DNA of 64,000 nt from Microbispora hainanensis (GCF_036186745.1 NZ_CP108086.1:1674001-1738000), one strand, 5' to 3'; counted from the stretch's first letter, positions 50,865 through 60,268 are shown. Numbers and translations: made by a program. Notes: a model not told the origin generated them from the sequence alone.

Positions 50865-52598
50865 TCAGCCGACCAGCGTCATTCGAGCGGAAACGCTCTC
50901 GCCGGCCCGCTCCGCCGCGCCTTCCGCGTTCGATTCGCCCGCGCGGGCCAGTGCCGAGCGGACGGCCGCGAAGGACGCGGCGACCACGTCGTGGTCGAGG
51001 CCCACACCCCAGACCTGCCGTCCGTCGATCACGCACTCGGCGTAGACCGCGACCTCCCGGTCCTCCGCGCTGCCGGCCGCGGCCTCCACGCCGGTGCGGT
51101 GGACCATCTGCACGTCCACGTTCCAGACCGCCAGCCGGGCGCCCAGGGTGCGGATCGCGTCGGCCCGCGACCCGGCGATGTCGAAGCGCGCGCCGTCGAT
51201 GTAGAGCGTGGTCTGCAGCGGCCGTCCGCCGAGCCCGAGCGGCACGGTGATCTCGGTCCGCGACAGGTACTCCTGGTCGAACAGGTCGCGCACGACGGCC
51301 GGGGTGATCTCGCCGCCCGTGCCGTCCGCGTGGGCCTGCACGACGCGGGCGAACTCCGCCTGCAGGCTCTTGGGCAGGTTCAGCCCGTGCCAGGCGCTCA
51401 GGATGTAGGCCACGCCGCCCTTGCCCGACTGGCTGTTGATGCGCACCACGGCCTCGTACGTGCGGCCGACGTCCTTGGGGTCGATCGGCAGGTACGGCAT
51501 GCGCCACGGCAGGTCGTCGACGCTGACGCCGGCCTCGGCGGCCTCCACGGCCAGTGCGTCGAAGCCCTTCTTGATGGCGTCCTGGTGGGAGCCGGAGAAG
51601 GCGGTGTAGACGAGGTCGCCGCCGTACGGGTGGCGGGGGCTGACCTGCATCTCGTTGCAGTATTCGACCGTGCGCCGGATCTCGGTGATGTCGGAGAAGT
51701 CGATGCCGGGGTCGACCCCGTGCGTGTACATGTTCAGGCCGAGCGTGACCAGGCAGACGTTGCCGGCCCGCTCGCCGTTGCCGAACAGGCAGCCCTCGAT
51801 CCGCTGGGCGCCGGCCAGCAGGGCCAGCTCGGAGGCGGCCACGCCGGTGCCCCGGTCGTTGTGCGGGTGGATCGACAGGCAGACGTGCTCGCGGCGCGAC
51901 AGGTTGCGGTCGAGCCACTCGATCTGGTCGGCGAAGACGTGCGGGAGCGACCGCTCCACCGTCGTCGGGAAGTTGAGGATGATCTCCCGGCCCTCCTCCG
52001 GCTGCCAGACGTCCATGACCGCCTCGCAGACCTCGAGGGCGAACTCGGGCTCGGTCTCGTTGAACAGCTCCGGCGAATACTGGAACCCCAGGTCGCAGTC
52101 GCCCAGGGTGGCCTCGGCGTACTTCATCATCAGGCGGGTGCCCTCGACGGCGAGGTCGCGGCACTCGTCACGCGTCATGCCGAAGACCACCCGGCGGAAG
52201 AGCGGGGCCGTCGCGTTGTAGAGGTGGATGTTGGCCCGGGGCGCGCCGGCCAGGCTCTCCACGGTCCGCCGGATCAGCTCGTCGCGCGCCTGCACCAGGA
52301 CCGAGATCCGCACGTCGTCGGGGATCCGGTCCTGCTCGATCAGCATGCGCACGAAGTCGTGGTCGTCCTGGCTCGCGACCGGGAACCCGACCTCGATCTC
52401 CTTGTAACCCATCCGTACGAGCAGGTCGAACATCGCGAGCTTGCGCTCCGGGCTCATCGGGTTGACGAGCGACTGGTTGCCGTCGCGCAGGTCGGTGGAC
52501 AGCCATCGCGGGGCGGCCTCGATCGTCCGGTCCGGCCAGCGCCGGTCCGCCAGGCGGACGGGGGTGAAGGCCGAGTAACGGGAAGGAGAGCTGCTCAT
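50865..52598 (-). CDS. leuA: 2-Isopropylmalate synthase
   Basis: LeuA condenses acetyl-CoA with 2-ketoisovalerate, the first step of leucine synthesis. The protein has 577 residues from ATG 52598 with AAAGGA upstream. The catalytic barrel has WLSTDLRDGNQSLVNPMSPE with the metal-binding Asp, GYKEIEVGFPVASQDDHDF, and SIHPHNDRGTGVAASELALL with the metal-binding His pair. The C-terminal regulatory domain ends in VRSALARAGES. Length matches the actinobacterial long form. It could be the housekeeping leuA or a copy serving the adjacent cluster. It is divergent from the UbiA gene. Confidence 0.95.
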   Translation of the reverse strand: MSSSPSRYSAFTPVRLADRRWPDRTIEAAPRWLSTDLRDGNQSLVNPMSPERKLAMFDLLVRMGYKEIEVGFPVASQDDHDFVRMLIEQDRIPDDVRISVLVQARDELIRRTVESLAGAPRANIHLYNATAPLFRRVVFGMTRDECRDLAVEGTRLMMKYAEATLGDCDLGFQYSPELFNETEPEFALEVCEAVMDVWQPEEGREIILNFPTTVERSLPHVFADQIEWLDRNLSRREHVCLSIHPHNDRGTGVAASELALLAGAQRIEGCLFGNGERAGNVCLVTLGLNMYTHGVDPGIDFSDITEIRRTVEYCNEMQVSPRHPYGGDLVYTAFSGSHQDAIKKGFDALAVEAAEAGVSVDDLPWRMPYLPIDPKDVGRTYEAVVRINSQSGKGGVAYILSAWHGLNLPKSLQAEFARVVQAHADGTGGEITPAVVRDLFDQEYLSRTEITVPLGLGGRPLQTTLYIDGARFDIAGSRADAIRTLGARLAVWNVDVQMVHRTGVEAAAGSAEDREVAVYAECVIDGRQVWGVGLDHDVVAASFAAVRSALARAGESNAEGAAERAGESVSARMTLVG

Positions 52599-52737
52599 GA
52601 GGAATTCCTTTCTCATCCGGCGACTTGCCACCGAATTCGCGACCGACCGTTTATCCGAAAGCTGTCCGCGAATCGCGTCTACTTCCTTCCGGAAGCCCGT
52701 CCAAATTGCCGGTGATTCGCTGACCGGTACGCTGCCG

Positions 52738-52766
52738 AAGCTACAAGCGCCCTGGTCAAGGGGCAA
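52738..52766 (-). promoter_or_regulatory. Candidate sigma-70-type promoter of leuA
   Basis: On the minus strand TTGCCC and TAGCTT are separated by 17 bases, about 140 bp upstream of the leuA start. This is a pattern match only. Confidence 0.35.
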
Positions 52767-52824
52767 GAGAGAAGCAACTAGAGTGCGCCCCGGATCACCC
52801 GTACGATCGGTAGGGGTATCGAAA

Positions 52825-52843
52825 GTTGTAGTCCCGGTACAAC
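52825..52843. promoter_or_regulatory. Inverted repeat GTTGTA-N7-TACAAC upstream of the UbiA gene
   Basis: Perfect 6-bp arms. The left arm lies within AAAGTTGTAG, which is repeated exactly upstream of the peptide/ATP-grasp operon at 60539-60548. It is a candidate shared operator. Confidence 0.5.
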
Positions 52844-52895
52844 CTCCCGGGCAGCCCTCTTAACGACCCCCTGAATCGGACACATACTCCGGGAC

Positions 52896-53843
52896 ATGTC
52901 GATCAGCAGAGCAGCATTCCCGGCCATTTCGATTTCGCCTTTCCGAATCCTCGGAATGTGTCTGACCGAGGCGCGCCCGTCCGTTCTGGCGATCTTCTTC
53001 CTGCGGTTCGCCGCCGGCGCGGCCCTGGACGCCGGGCTCGCCCCCGCCGACCCGTTCCGCCTCGTGGCGGGGGCCCTGGTGTGGCAGTTCGCGATCTTCT
53101 TCGTCTACCTGTTCAACGGCGTGATGGACGTGCGGGAGGACCGTGTCAACGGCTCGCGCCGGCCGATCGCGCGCGGCGACCTCGACCCCGCCCAGGCCCG
53201 GGTCATCGCCTGGGCCGCCGCCGCGGCCGCCCTGCTCGGCGCGCTGCTGCTCGGCGGGCCGATGATCTGGCTGGTCACGGCGGTGCTCGTGCTCGGCTAC
53301 CTCTACTCGGCGCCGCCCTTCCAGTTGAAGAAGTGGTCCAGCGCCACGGCGGTGATCGGCGGGGTGGCCGGTGTGCTCTCCTACTGCGCCGGCTACACCT
53401 CGTGCGGGGCCGGCCCCTCCGGGCGGGAGGCGATCGCGCTGCCCGCGTTCGCCGTCGCGGCCTCGCTGTGGATGGGTCTGGTCGGCTCGCCGGCGAAGGA
53501 CCTGCCCGACATCGCGGGCGACCGCTCCGCCGGGCGCGTGACGTTCGCGGTGAGCCGCGGAGAATGGCCGGTCAGGCTGCTGCTGTCGGCGGTCGCCGCG
53601 TCTGTCGCGCTCGCTTTCTGCGCGGTCGCGCTGCTGTTGCGAGTGCCACTCGGCTTCGCGCCCGTCGCGATGCTCACCGGCGCCTCACTGCTCGTCGTGG
53701 TGACGCTTACTCCGCTTTCCCAGGGGTCCCGGATGCGCCGCCGCCTGCCGTACCGGGCGTTCATGACAACGCAATACGCCGTGCATTTGGCCGTCCTTCT
53801 CCCACTGGTGTCACAATTCTTATTGTCTGGGCGTGCGGCTTAG
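52896..53843 (+). CDS. UbiA-family membrane prenyltransferase
   Basis: The protein has 315 residues with about eight membrane helices. The first Asp-rich motif is NGVMDVREDRVN (N-x3-D-x3-D) and the second KDLPDIAGDRSAGR. These bind prenyl diphosphate through magnesium. YLYSAPPFQLKKW is another conserved segment. Members attach isoprenoid chains to aromatic acceptors or lipids. The acceptor here is not known. The stop lies 6 bp before the kinase start, so the gene is co-transcribed with the two-component system. Confidence 0.92.
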   Translation: MSISRAAFPAISISPFRILGMCLTEARPSVLAIFFLRFAAGAALDAGLAPADPFRLVAGALVWQFAIFFVYLFNGVMDVREDRVNGSRRPIARGDLDPAQARVIAWAAAAAALLGALLLGGPMIWLVTAVLVLGYLYSAPPFQLKKWSSATAVIGGVAGVLSYCAGYTSCGAGPSGREAIALPAFAVAASLWMGLVGSPAKDLPDIAGDRSAGRVTFAVSRGEWPVRLLLSAVAASVALAFCAVALLLRVPLGFAPVAMLTGASLLVVVTLTPLSQGSRMRRRLPYRAFMTTQYAVHLAVLLPLVSQFLLSGRAA

Positions 53844-53849
53844 TCCAGG

Positions 53850-54974
53850 ATGGAGGCACTCGTCCGCTTCCTCTCGGAGGGTCCATTGGCGGGAGACGGA
53901 GAACTCGGACCGGCGGTCCCGGACTTCGAGGCATTCCTTGAAGCGCATCGCTCCGAGATTCTGGAAGCGTACGCACGGAACCTCGCGGCCCTGGACAGCC
54001 CGATCAGCCGCGACCCGATCGCGCTGCGGCAGGCGATGGCGAACGCGGAGCAGATCCTCGACGACGTGGCGGAGACGCTGCGGGCCGGCACCATCAAGGT
54101 GGGCGACTCCCACAAGATGATCGCGTGGGAGGTGGGTGCGACCAGGGCGGCGAGCGGGGTCCACCCGGACGAGTCGCTCCGCGCGGCGTCGGTATGGTTC
54201 CAGGCGGTCGTGACCTGCCTGATGGAGCGGATGCCCGGCGACGCCGAGTCGATGCGGCTGCTCACGCTGGTCGTCCTCGGGCTGGAACGCAGCATCACGA
54301 CCCGGATCAGGGAGGCGTCGGCCAGCTACTCCAGCTTTCTGCTCGACAAGGTCCACGAGGCCCAGGTCGAGGAGCGCCGCCGGATCGCCAGGGAGCTGCA
54401 CGACCGGCTCGGGCACGGCCTCAGCGTCGCCCACCGGCAACTGGAGCTGTACGATCTGCACCGGGCGACCAAGCCGGCGACGGCGACCGCCAAAGTGGAG
54501 ACCGCCCACCAGGCCATCCTGGAGACCATGCAGAACCTGCGTGCGGTCACCAGCGAACTGCACCCGCAGGAGCCGCTCAACAGCCTCGAGAAGGCCCTGC
54601 TGTACTACCTCGAGACCGTGGACATGGACGAGGTGGACATCCGGCTGCGGGTCAGCGGGGACGAGACATGGGCCTCCCCCACGGTGCGCGACGAGTCCTT
54701 CCTCATCCTGCGTGAGGCGACGAGGAACGCGCTCAACCACGGCAACCCCACCAAGGTGCTGATCCGGGTCGCCTTCGCCCCTCACGAGCTGCGGGCGTCG
54801 GTGGAGGACAACGGACTGGGCTTCGACGAAGGAGGCCGCCGCTCCGACGGGGTGGGCCTGATGTCGATGCAGGAACGGGCCGCGATCATCGGAGGGACGA
54901 CCACCATCACCAGCAGGCCGGGCCACGGCACGCACGTCGAGCTGTACGTGCCCTTCTCGGGGCTAGGCACATGA
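53850..54974 (+). CDS. Soluble histidine kinase (HisKA_3 type)
   Basis: The protein has 374 residues and no membrane helix. Residues 20-165 form a helical N-terminal domain (FLEAHRSEILEAYARNLAAL, then EQILDDVAETLRAG) resembling the RsbR/RsbRD N-terminal family, which suggests a cytoplasmic signal. The H-box is EERRRIARELHDRLGHGLSV. Then come REATRNALNHGNPTKVLIRV, DNGLGF and GVGLMSMQERA. It overlaps the response regulator by four bases and sits behind the UbiA gene. Confidence 0.93.
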   Translation: MEALVRFLSEGPLAGDGELGPAVPDFEAFLEAHRSEILEAYARNLAALDSPISRDPIALRQAMANAEQILDDVAETLRAGTIKVGDSHKMIAWEVGATRAASGVHPDESLRAASVWFQAVVTCLMERMPGDAESMRLLTLVVLGLERSITTRIREASASYSSFLLDKVHEAQVEERRRIARELHDRLGHGLSVAHRQLELYDLHRATKPATATAKVETAHQAILETMQNLRAVTSELHPQEPLNSLEKALLYYLETVDMDEVDIRLRVSGDETWASPTVRDESFLILREATRNALNHGNPTKVLIRVAFAPHELRASVEDNGLGFDEGGRRSDGVGLMSMQERAAIIGGTTTITSRPGHGTHVELYVPFSGLGT

Positions 54975-55681
54975 GCGAATCGGACAAAATGATCAGCATC
55001 GCCATCATCGACGACCACGCGCTGTTCAGGGAGGGTCTACGCGAGATCCTGGAGACCCAGGAGGACTTCGAGGTCGTCGGCGAAGCGGGCGACTCCGAGG
55101 GAGCGGTGGCCCTGGTCGAGCGGGAGCACCCCGACGTGGTCCTCCTCGACGTCGAGATCCCCGGCGACGACGCCACGCAGACCGTGACCCGCATGCGCGC
55201 GATCTCGCCCGAGTCGCAGATCATCATCCTCAGCATGTACGACGGCCCGCAGCTGCTGAGCCGGCTGCTGTCGGCGGGCATCCGCGGCTACCTGCTCAAG
55301 AGCGTGCACCGCCAGGAGCTGATCTCGGCCGTCAGGAGCGTCAGGGACGAGCCCGACCGGCTCGTGCTCGCCGTCTCGCGCGACTCCTTCGCCCAGGTGC
55401 AGGGGGGCGGATCGAAGGTGGTGCTGACCGACAGGGAGCGGGAGATCCTCGAACTCGCCGCCCAGGCGCTGAGCAACTACCAGATCGCCACCCGGCTCAC
55501 GCTCACCGAGGCGACGATCAAGAGGCACCTGCACAACATCTTCACCAAGCTCGGCGCGGTCTCCCGGATCGACGCGGTCAACAAGGCGCTCGCCGCCTCG
55601 CTCATCTCGCCGCGCCGCGACCAGCCCGCGCCCCGCCCCCGTCCGAACACCCCCGTACGGGGACAGCGCTCGTTCCCCTGA
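54971..55681 (+). CDS. NarL/LuxR-type response regulator
   Basis: The protein has 236 residues from ATG 54971; ATG 54989 is also possible. The receiver holds ISIAIIDDHALFREGLREIL, VVLLDVEIPGDDA and GYLLKSV. The LuxR domain is LTDREREILELAAQALSNYQ and EATIKRHLHNIFTKLGA. A Pro/Arg-rich tail of about 20 residues follows. It pairs with the preceding kinase and probably controls the convergent biosynthetic genes (inference from position). Confidence 0.94.
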   Translation: MSESDKMISIAIIDDHALFREGLREILETQEDFEVVGEAGDSEGAVALVEREHPDVVLLDVEIPGDDATQTVTRMRAISPESQIIILSMYDGPQLLSRLLSAGIRGYLLKSVHRQELISAVRSVRDEPDRLVLAVSRDSFAQVQGGGSKVVLTDREREILELAAQALSNYQIATRLTLTEATIKRHLHNIFTKLGAVSRIDAVNKALAASLISPRRDQPAPRPRPNTPVRGQRSFP

Positions 55682-55735
55682 GTCTTTGAACCCCTGAGCC
55701 TCTGAACCCCTGAGTCCCTGAGCCTCTGAGCCCCT
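55676..55735. repeat. Short tandem repeat of about 16 bp after the response regulator gene
   Basis: Variants of CCCTGAGYCTYTGAAC follow each other from the end of the coding sequence, with slippage in unit length. It is the third minisatellite of the window placed directly at a gene end. Confidence 0.75.
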
Positions 55736-55768
55736 GCGCCACGGCCCCCGCCGCGGCCCCGGCAGGGG
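55731..55768. terminator. Hairpin between convergent genes
   Basis: CCCCTGC pairs with GCAGGGG around a GC-rich loop. A further CCTGTC/GACAGG pair lies at 55772-55797. The response regulator and aldo/keto reductase genes converge here. Confidence 0.5.
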
Positions 55769-55804
55769 GTGACCTGTCCCTGAGGTGAGCTGACAGGGGC
55801 GAGC

Positions 55805-56767
55805 TCACTCCTCCCGCAGCGGATACGTCCCTGCGAGGCGGGCCTTGACCGGCTCGGGCAGCAGGATGCCGGTCGCGGTGAGGTTCATCTCCAGATGGAC
55901 CAGGTCGCGCGTGCTCGGCACCGGAACGATGTCGTCGCCGCGCGCCAGCAGCCAGGCGATGGCCAGCCGCCCGATGCCGATGTCCATGTCGGCCGCCACC
56001 CCCTGGGCGTCGCGCAGCCGCTGCAGCTCCGCCTCCAGGTTCTCCTGGGAGAAACGCGGGTCGAGGCGGCGTACGTCTCCGGGGCCGAGCTGCACCGGCG
56101 AGGTGATCCGGCCGGTCAGGAAGCCCCGGCCGAGCGGCCGGCCGGCGACGACGCCCATCCCCAGCTCGCGCGCCACCGGCAGCACCTCCAGCTCCGCCCG
56201 GCGCTGCCACAGGGAGTACTCCACCGCGACGGCGGCGACGGGCCGCGCCGCGTGCGCGCGCCGCAACCGGTTTCCGTCGACGCCGCGAACGCCGATGTGC
56301 GCGATCTTCCCCGCGTCCTGGAGGCGGCCGGCCACGCCCATCGTCTCCTCGATCGGCGCGCCGGTGGCGCCGGGGTCCACCACGAACAGGTCGATCTGCT
56401 CCATCCCCAGGCGGGCCAGAGACGCGTCGCAGGCGCGGCCGAGGTCCTCGGGGCGGGACACGTGGTCTCGCCCCTCCCAGCGGCCGGCGCCGGTCCGTCC
56501 GGCCGCGCGGCCGTATCCGGGGCCATGGGGCGCCGCCGCGATCAGGGCCTCGTCGCGCCGGTGGGCGACGGCCTTGCCCACCAGGCGCTCGGCCTCGCCG
56601 TCGGCGTCGATCAGGTCGATCAGCGACACGCCGCCGTCGAGCGCGCGCATGACGACCCGCATCGCCTCATCGTGGTCGACCGGGCCGTACGCGCCGGTCA
56701 GCGCGGTGCAGCCGAGCCCGAGGCTCGTGGAGACCAGGCCCTGCCCGCCGAGGTTCACGCGTCGCAT
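55805..56767 (-). CDS. Aldo/keto reductase-like protein lacking most of the catalytic tetrad
   Basis: The protein has 320 residues and a complete AKR-type barrel by sequence (LGLGCTALTGAYGPVDHDEA, SLARLGMEQIDLFVVDPGAT, GVAGRLQDAGKIAHIGVRGV, IAWLLARGDDIVPVPST). The AKR active site normally has Asp, Tyr, Lys and His. Here Asp51 is kept in LIDLIDADGEAE. The Tyr position is Asp56, the Lys position falls in IAAAPH (Ala79) and the His position is Asp131. So normal carbonyl reduction is unlikely. The reading frame is clean, which argues for a changed role, either binding or another chemistry. It is the last minus-strand gene after the cupin gene, with its own AT-rich 183-bp leader. Confidence 0.85.
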   Translation of the reverse strand: MRRVNLGGQGLVSTSLGLGCTALTGAYGPVDHDEAMRVVMRALDGGVSLIDLIDADGEAERLVGKAVAHRRDEALIAAAPHGPGYGRAAGRTGAGRWEGRDHVSRPEDLGRACDASLARLGMEQIDLFVVDPGATGAPIEETMGVAGRLQDAGKIAHIGVRGVDGNRLRRAHAARPVAAVAVEYSLWQRRAELEVLPVARELGMGVVAGRPLGRGFLTGRITSPVQLGPGDVRRLDPRFSQENLEAELQRLRDAQGVAADMDIGIGRLAIAWLLARGDDIVPVPSTRDLVHLEMNLTATGILLPEPVKARLAGTYPLREE

Positions 56768-56950
56768 GACGCCGCCCGCGTGCCGGGTCGCGGTGACAGA
56801 TTGATTGGTTTGGATATCGCTTGGTCATTCACGTGGACACCGTTGAAAATAATGGAGATTCGAGAAAGTCGATGATGCACCGGATACCACTCATATTGCG
56901 CGAGGCGGATTTTCCGCCCCCAGTTTTCCCTATCACTGCGACCGACCGCA

Positions 56951-57745
56951 TCACAAATCCGGCACACCATCATGCAGATATGACGGCAATTCGGCCACGG
57001 AGCCGCCGAACACGACGAAGCGGCTGGCGAGGCGGCCCGTGTGGGGGTTGCGGGCTCCGTGCCGGACGCCCGGCGGCGCGAAGACGCCGTCGCCCGGCCC
57101 CAGCTCCACCCACCGGTCGTGCAGGTAGAACTGCCCCTCACCCTCGAAGACGAAGTACACGGTCTCGCTCTCCTCGTGCTGACGCACCCCGAGCGTCTCG
57201 CCCGGCAGCATGATCCCGCAACGCAGGCAGAGCCCCGCGCGACCGGCTCCCGGCCGGAACAGCACGCTCGCCACGGGCGGGGTCAGCCAGGTCTCGCCGT
57301 TCCAGAGCGAGCGGAACCGGGCCGGGCCCGCGGCGCCCGTGCCGCCTGAGGACGGCACGGCGCTCCAGACGTAGACGGTCATCTCCCGGTCGCCGGCCGA
57401 CAGGGAGTAGGGGCTGCCCACGGGCGAATACAACGCCGAGGCGGCGCGCATCCGGCTGATCTCGTAGCCCACGGTGCCGACGCCCGCGCCGGCCAGCACG
57501 ACCGCGACCTGCTCGGCCGCCGCCGCGCCGGGCGGCGACCACTGGCGGCCCGCGGGGATGCGGACCGCCTCGACCGTGGAGTGCCACGCGCCGATGTGCG
57601 GGCCGGCCACCGGGCTCACCCAGCAGTCGCCGTGCCGCCGATACTCCAGCTCCGCGCCCCGCAGCACCACGCCGGTCTCCTGCCGGGTGTCCTGCCGGGC
57701 GTCCTGCCGGGTCTCCTGCACGGCCTCTCGGACGGTGAGATTCAT
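56951..57745 (-). CDS. Two-domain cupin protein
   Basis: The protein has 264 residues from ATG 57745. The first 30 residues contain ETRQDARQDTRQETG repeats. The first cupin (about 45-150) has AEQVAVVLAGAGVGTVGY. The second (about 175-255) has GETLGVRQHEESETVYFVFE and PPGVRHGARNPH, giving His/Glu metal ligands. Bicupins of this kind act as dioxygenases, epimerases or binding proteins. The reaction cannot be deduced. Its start lies 13 bp after the end of the MFS gene, and it belongs to the operon headed by the 32-codon gene. Confidence 0.88.
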   Translation of the reverse strand: MNLTVREAVQETRQDARQDTRQETGVVLRGAELEYRRHGDCWVSPVAGPHIGAWHSTVEAVRIPAGRQWSPPGAAAAEQVAVVLAGAGVGTVGYEISRMRAASALYSPVGSPYSLSAGDREMTVYVWSAVPSSGGTGAAGPARFRSLWNGETWLTPPVASVLFRPGAGRAGLCLRCGIMLPGETLGVRQHEESETVYFVFEGEGQFYLHDRWVELGPGDGVFAPPGVRHGARNPHTGRLASRFVVFGGSVAELPSYLHDGVPDL

Positions 57746-57758
57746 GGCGTCTCCCTGG

Positions 57759-59051
57759 TCACGCCCGCGCGAGCTGTTCGGCACGGGCGGCGGGGCGGGT
57801 GAGGATCGCGTGGTACTGCCAGATGATCACCAGGCCGAAGACGCCGTACATCGCGGCCATGCCCCACGGGGGAAGGACCGAGCCGATCGTGATGCACAGC
57901 GACGCGACCACCAGGGCCACCCGGATGTTGAGGTTGTAGACCGCCATGTAGCGGGTGCGGGACGCGGCCGGCACCATGTCGGCGAGCAGCGCCTGCCGCA
58001 CCGGCACGTCCATCAGTTCGCCGATGGTGAGCACCAGCGCGGCCACGAGCAGCACCCAGCCGGTGTCGCTGACGGCCAGCACCATGTATCCGGCGGCGAA
58101 CAGCCCCGCTCCGGCGTACAGCCGGACCCGGTCGGGCACCCGGCGCAGCACGACGTGGGCGACGAGCGCGAGCGCCACGACCAGCACGGTGTTCTCCGCG
58201 CGGAGGATGCCGAGCATCTCCACGCCGTCCACGCGGATCGACCACGAGCCGATCGACAGCAGGTCCTGCGCCGGCAGATCTCTGGCCAGCCGTACGCCGA
58301 TGTAGTTGATCAGTTGCAGCTCGATGGACATGAACAGTGTGGCGGCGATCAGCAGCCGGCCGAAGGCCCGGTCCTGGAGCACCAGCCGGTAGCCGTTGGC
58401 GAAGTCCCGCAGGATCGACCCGCGCGGCCCGCTCTCCCCCGGCCCGGTCGGCTCGGTGTCCTCGGGCTTGGTCTCCGCGATGAAGAAGTACGTCGCCGCG
58501 GCGATCGCGACCGTGCCCGTGGCCGCCAGGGCCAGCAGCAGCGTGAAGTGGCCGTTGTAGAGGAAGCCGCCGAGCAGCGCGCCGACGGCCAGCGCGAGGT
58601 TGATCGACCAGTAGTTGATCGTGTAGACGAGCTTGCGGCTCTCGGGGGTCGTGACGTCGAGGATCATCGCGTCGTTCGCCGGCATCGCGAAGCTCGCGGC
58701 GAACTTGTTGACGAGGTAGCCGCAGTAGACGATCGCCGGGTTGTGCCAGGAGGGCGAGTCGGCGACCGCCATGAGCGCGAACGTCAGGCAGACGCCGGTC
58801 TCGCCGAGCAGCAGCGTGCGCCGCCGCCCGCGGGCGTCGGACATGTGCCCGCCCGCCAGCGTGCCCACGACGCCGAGCACCATGACGGTCACGACCAGCA
58901 CGCCCGCGACCGCCACGCCGTACTCGAAGGCGAGATAGATGGCCATGAACGACATGACCATCGAGTCGAGCAGGCGCTGCAGGAAGCCGACCGCGATGCG
59001 GATGCGCAGGTTGGGATGAAGCACTGCCGGGTGGAGTGCGGCCAGGTTCAC
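57759..59051 (-). CDS. MFS exporter
   Basis: The protein has 430 residues from GTG 59051, overlapping the ATP-grasp gene by four bases (GTGA). It has 12 predicted membrane helices. The loop between helices 2 and 3 reads GGHMSDARGRRRTLLLGETG, the MFS signature (G-x3-D-x2-G-R-R). The family exports drugs or natural products. The tight coupling with the ligase makes it the likely exporter or self-resistance pump for the cluster product. Confidence 0.92.
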   Translation of the reverse strand: MNLAALHPAVLHPNLRIRIAVGFLQRLLDSMVMSFMAIYLAFEYGVAVAGVLVVTVMVLGVVGTLAGGHMSDARGRRRTLLLGETGVCLTFALMAVADSPSWHNPAIVYCGYLVNKFAASFAMPANDAMILDVTTPESRKLVYTINYWSINLALAVGALLGGFLYNGHFTLLLALAATGTVAIAAATYFFIAETKPEDTEPTGPGESGPRGSILRDFANGYRLVLQDRAFGRLLIAATLFMSIELQLINYIGVRLARDLPAQDLLSIGSWSIRVDGVEMLGILRAENTVLVVALALVAHVVLRRVPDRVRLYAGAGLFAAGYMVLAVSDTGWVLLVAALVLTIGELMDVPVRQALLADMVPAASRTRYMAVYNLNIRVALVVASLCITIGSVLPPWGMAAMYGVFGLVIIWQYHAILTRPAARAEQLARA

Positions 59052-60268
59052 GACGTCACACCCGCTCCGACGGGCTCGCCCGCCTCGACCCGGACGAGCG
59101 AGTGGACGTGCCGCGCCCGCGCGACGGCCTGCTCCTCGGTCTCCCCGGTCACGACGACGAAGCCGTGGCGGGTGCGCCAGTCCACCGTCTCCGGGATCCG
59201 GTCGCCCGGCCGGAACGGGAACTCCAGCATGTCGACGTAGTCGAGCGCCCTGGCCTCCTCCACGCCGGAGACGGCGCGGACCTCGCCGGGGGTCAGGCTG
59301 AAGTAGGAGATGTGGGCGACCGCACGGCGCTCCACCGTGCCCGGCGCCTTTCCGCCGAGGATCCGGAACACGGCCCGCTCGATGTCGAGCCCGGTGGCGA
59401 GCTGCACCAGGCGCGGGATCTGGTCGCCGCCGAGCCGCGCCTGTGACTCGACGATCCGGGGACCGGCCGCGGTCCAGATGATCTCGGTGTGGGCCGGGCC
59501 GGTCTGGTATCCGGTCAGCCGCAGCATCTCGATCGTCAGCTCGGCCATCGCCTCGGTGTCCGGCCCGGCGGGCGCGGGGTGCACGTGCCCGGCCTCCACG
59601 AACAGCGGCGGCGGGCCGAGCACCTTGCGGGTGACGCCCACCACCTGGTGGCGGCCGTGGTCGCTGAGCGACTCCACGCTGAATTCGGGGCCGCGCAGAT
59701 ACTCCTCCACCAGCACCGGGCCGGCGTAGCCGTACGAGTCGAGCAGCGCGCCCCACTCGGCGACCTGGCCGGGCTCGCGCAGCAGGTAGACGCCCCGGCT
59801 GCCGGCCAGCTCCGTCGGCTTGACGACCACGGGCAGCTCGAAGCCGTCGAGCAGGGCGGGCACGTCCTGCCAGCGCGCCGCGTGGGCGAAGCGCACCGGC
59901 GACAGGCCGTGCCCGGCGAGCAGCCGCCGGAGCTGGAGCTTGTCGTTGAGCAGTTCGATCGAGCGTGCGGGGTTGACCGCCTTGCCGAGGTCCTCCGCGA
60001 TGCGGTAGGTCGCGAGCATGCTCTCCTCGGCGCCGATGTGGTAGACGAAATCGGGGTCGAAGTCGCGCACCGCCTGCCGTACGGTCCGGTCGAACGCGAC
60101 GGGGTCGGAGAAGTCCGTCAGCACGAAGGCGTCGGCCAGGTCGGCGATGCCGGCCAGGTAGTCCGGCGTCTGCAGGGTGGGATCCCAGACCGCGCAGATC
60201 CGGTGCCCCTCCTCACGGGCCTTGATGACGAACGCCCGGTAGGGCATGACCATGACGAGGTCGCTCAC
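59048..60268 (-). CDS. ATP-grasp carboxylate-amine (peptide) ligase
   Basis: The protein has 406 residues from GTG 60268 with GGGAGG upstream. The N-terminal preATP-grasp domain (residues 1-105) is followed by the ATP-grasp fold: LPVVVKPTELAGSRGVYLLR with the ATP-binding Lys, VEEYLRGPEFSVESLSDHG, and the metal site RIVESQARLGGDQIP. The C-terminal domain includes VVTGETEEQAVARARHVHSL. The plan matches L-amino-acid and peptide ligases (BacD/PGM1 type) that join an amino group to an acyl phosphate, rather than the microviridin type. It is preceded 42 bp upstream by the 32-codon gene, so a peptide substrate is plausible. Confidence 0.9.
   Translation of the reverse strand: MSDLVMVMPYRAFVIKAREEGHRICAVWDPTLQTPDYLAGIADLADAFVLTDFSDPVAFDRTVRQAVRDFDPDFVYHIGAEESMLATYRIAEDLGKAVNPARSIELLNDKLQLRRLLAGHGLSPVRFAHAARWQDVPALLDGFELPVVVKPTELAGSRGVYLLREPGQVAEWGALLDSYGYAGPVLVEEYLRGPEFSVESLSDHGRHQVVGVTRKVLGPPPLFVEAGHVHPAPAGPDTEAMAELTIEMLRLTGYQTGPAHTEIIWTAAGPRIVESQARLGGDQIPRLVQLATGLDIERAVFRILGGKAPGTVERRAVAHISYFSLTPGEVRAVSGVEEARALDYVDMLEFPFRPGDRIPETVDWRTRHGFVVVTGETEEQAVARARHVHSLVRVEAGEPVGAGVTS

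Noticed and set aside
48045-52715. Very long open frame (over 1500 codons) on the plus strand
   Set aside because: It is the antisense shadow of the LAL and leuA genes, both of which have clear motifs. Long shadow frames are expected at this GC content.
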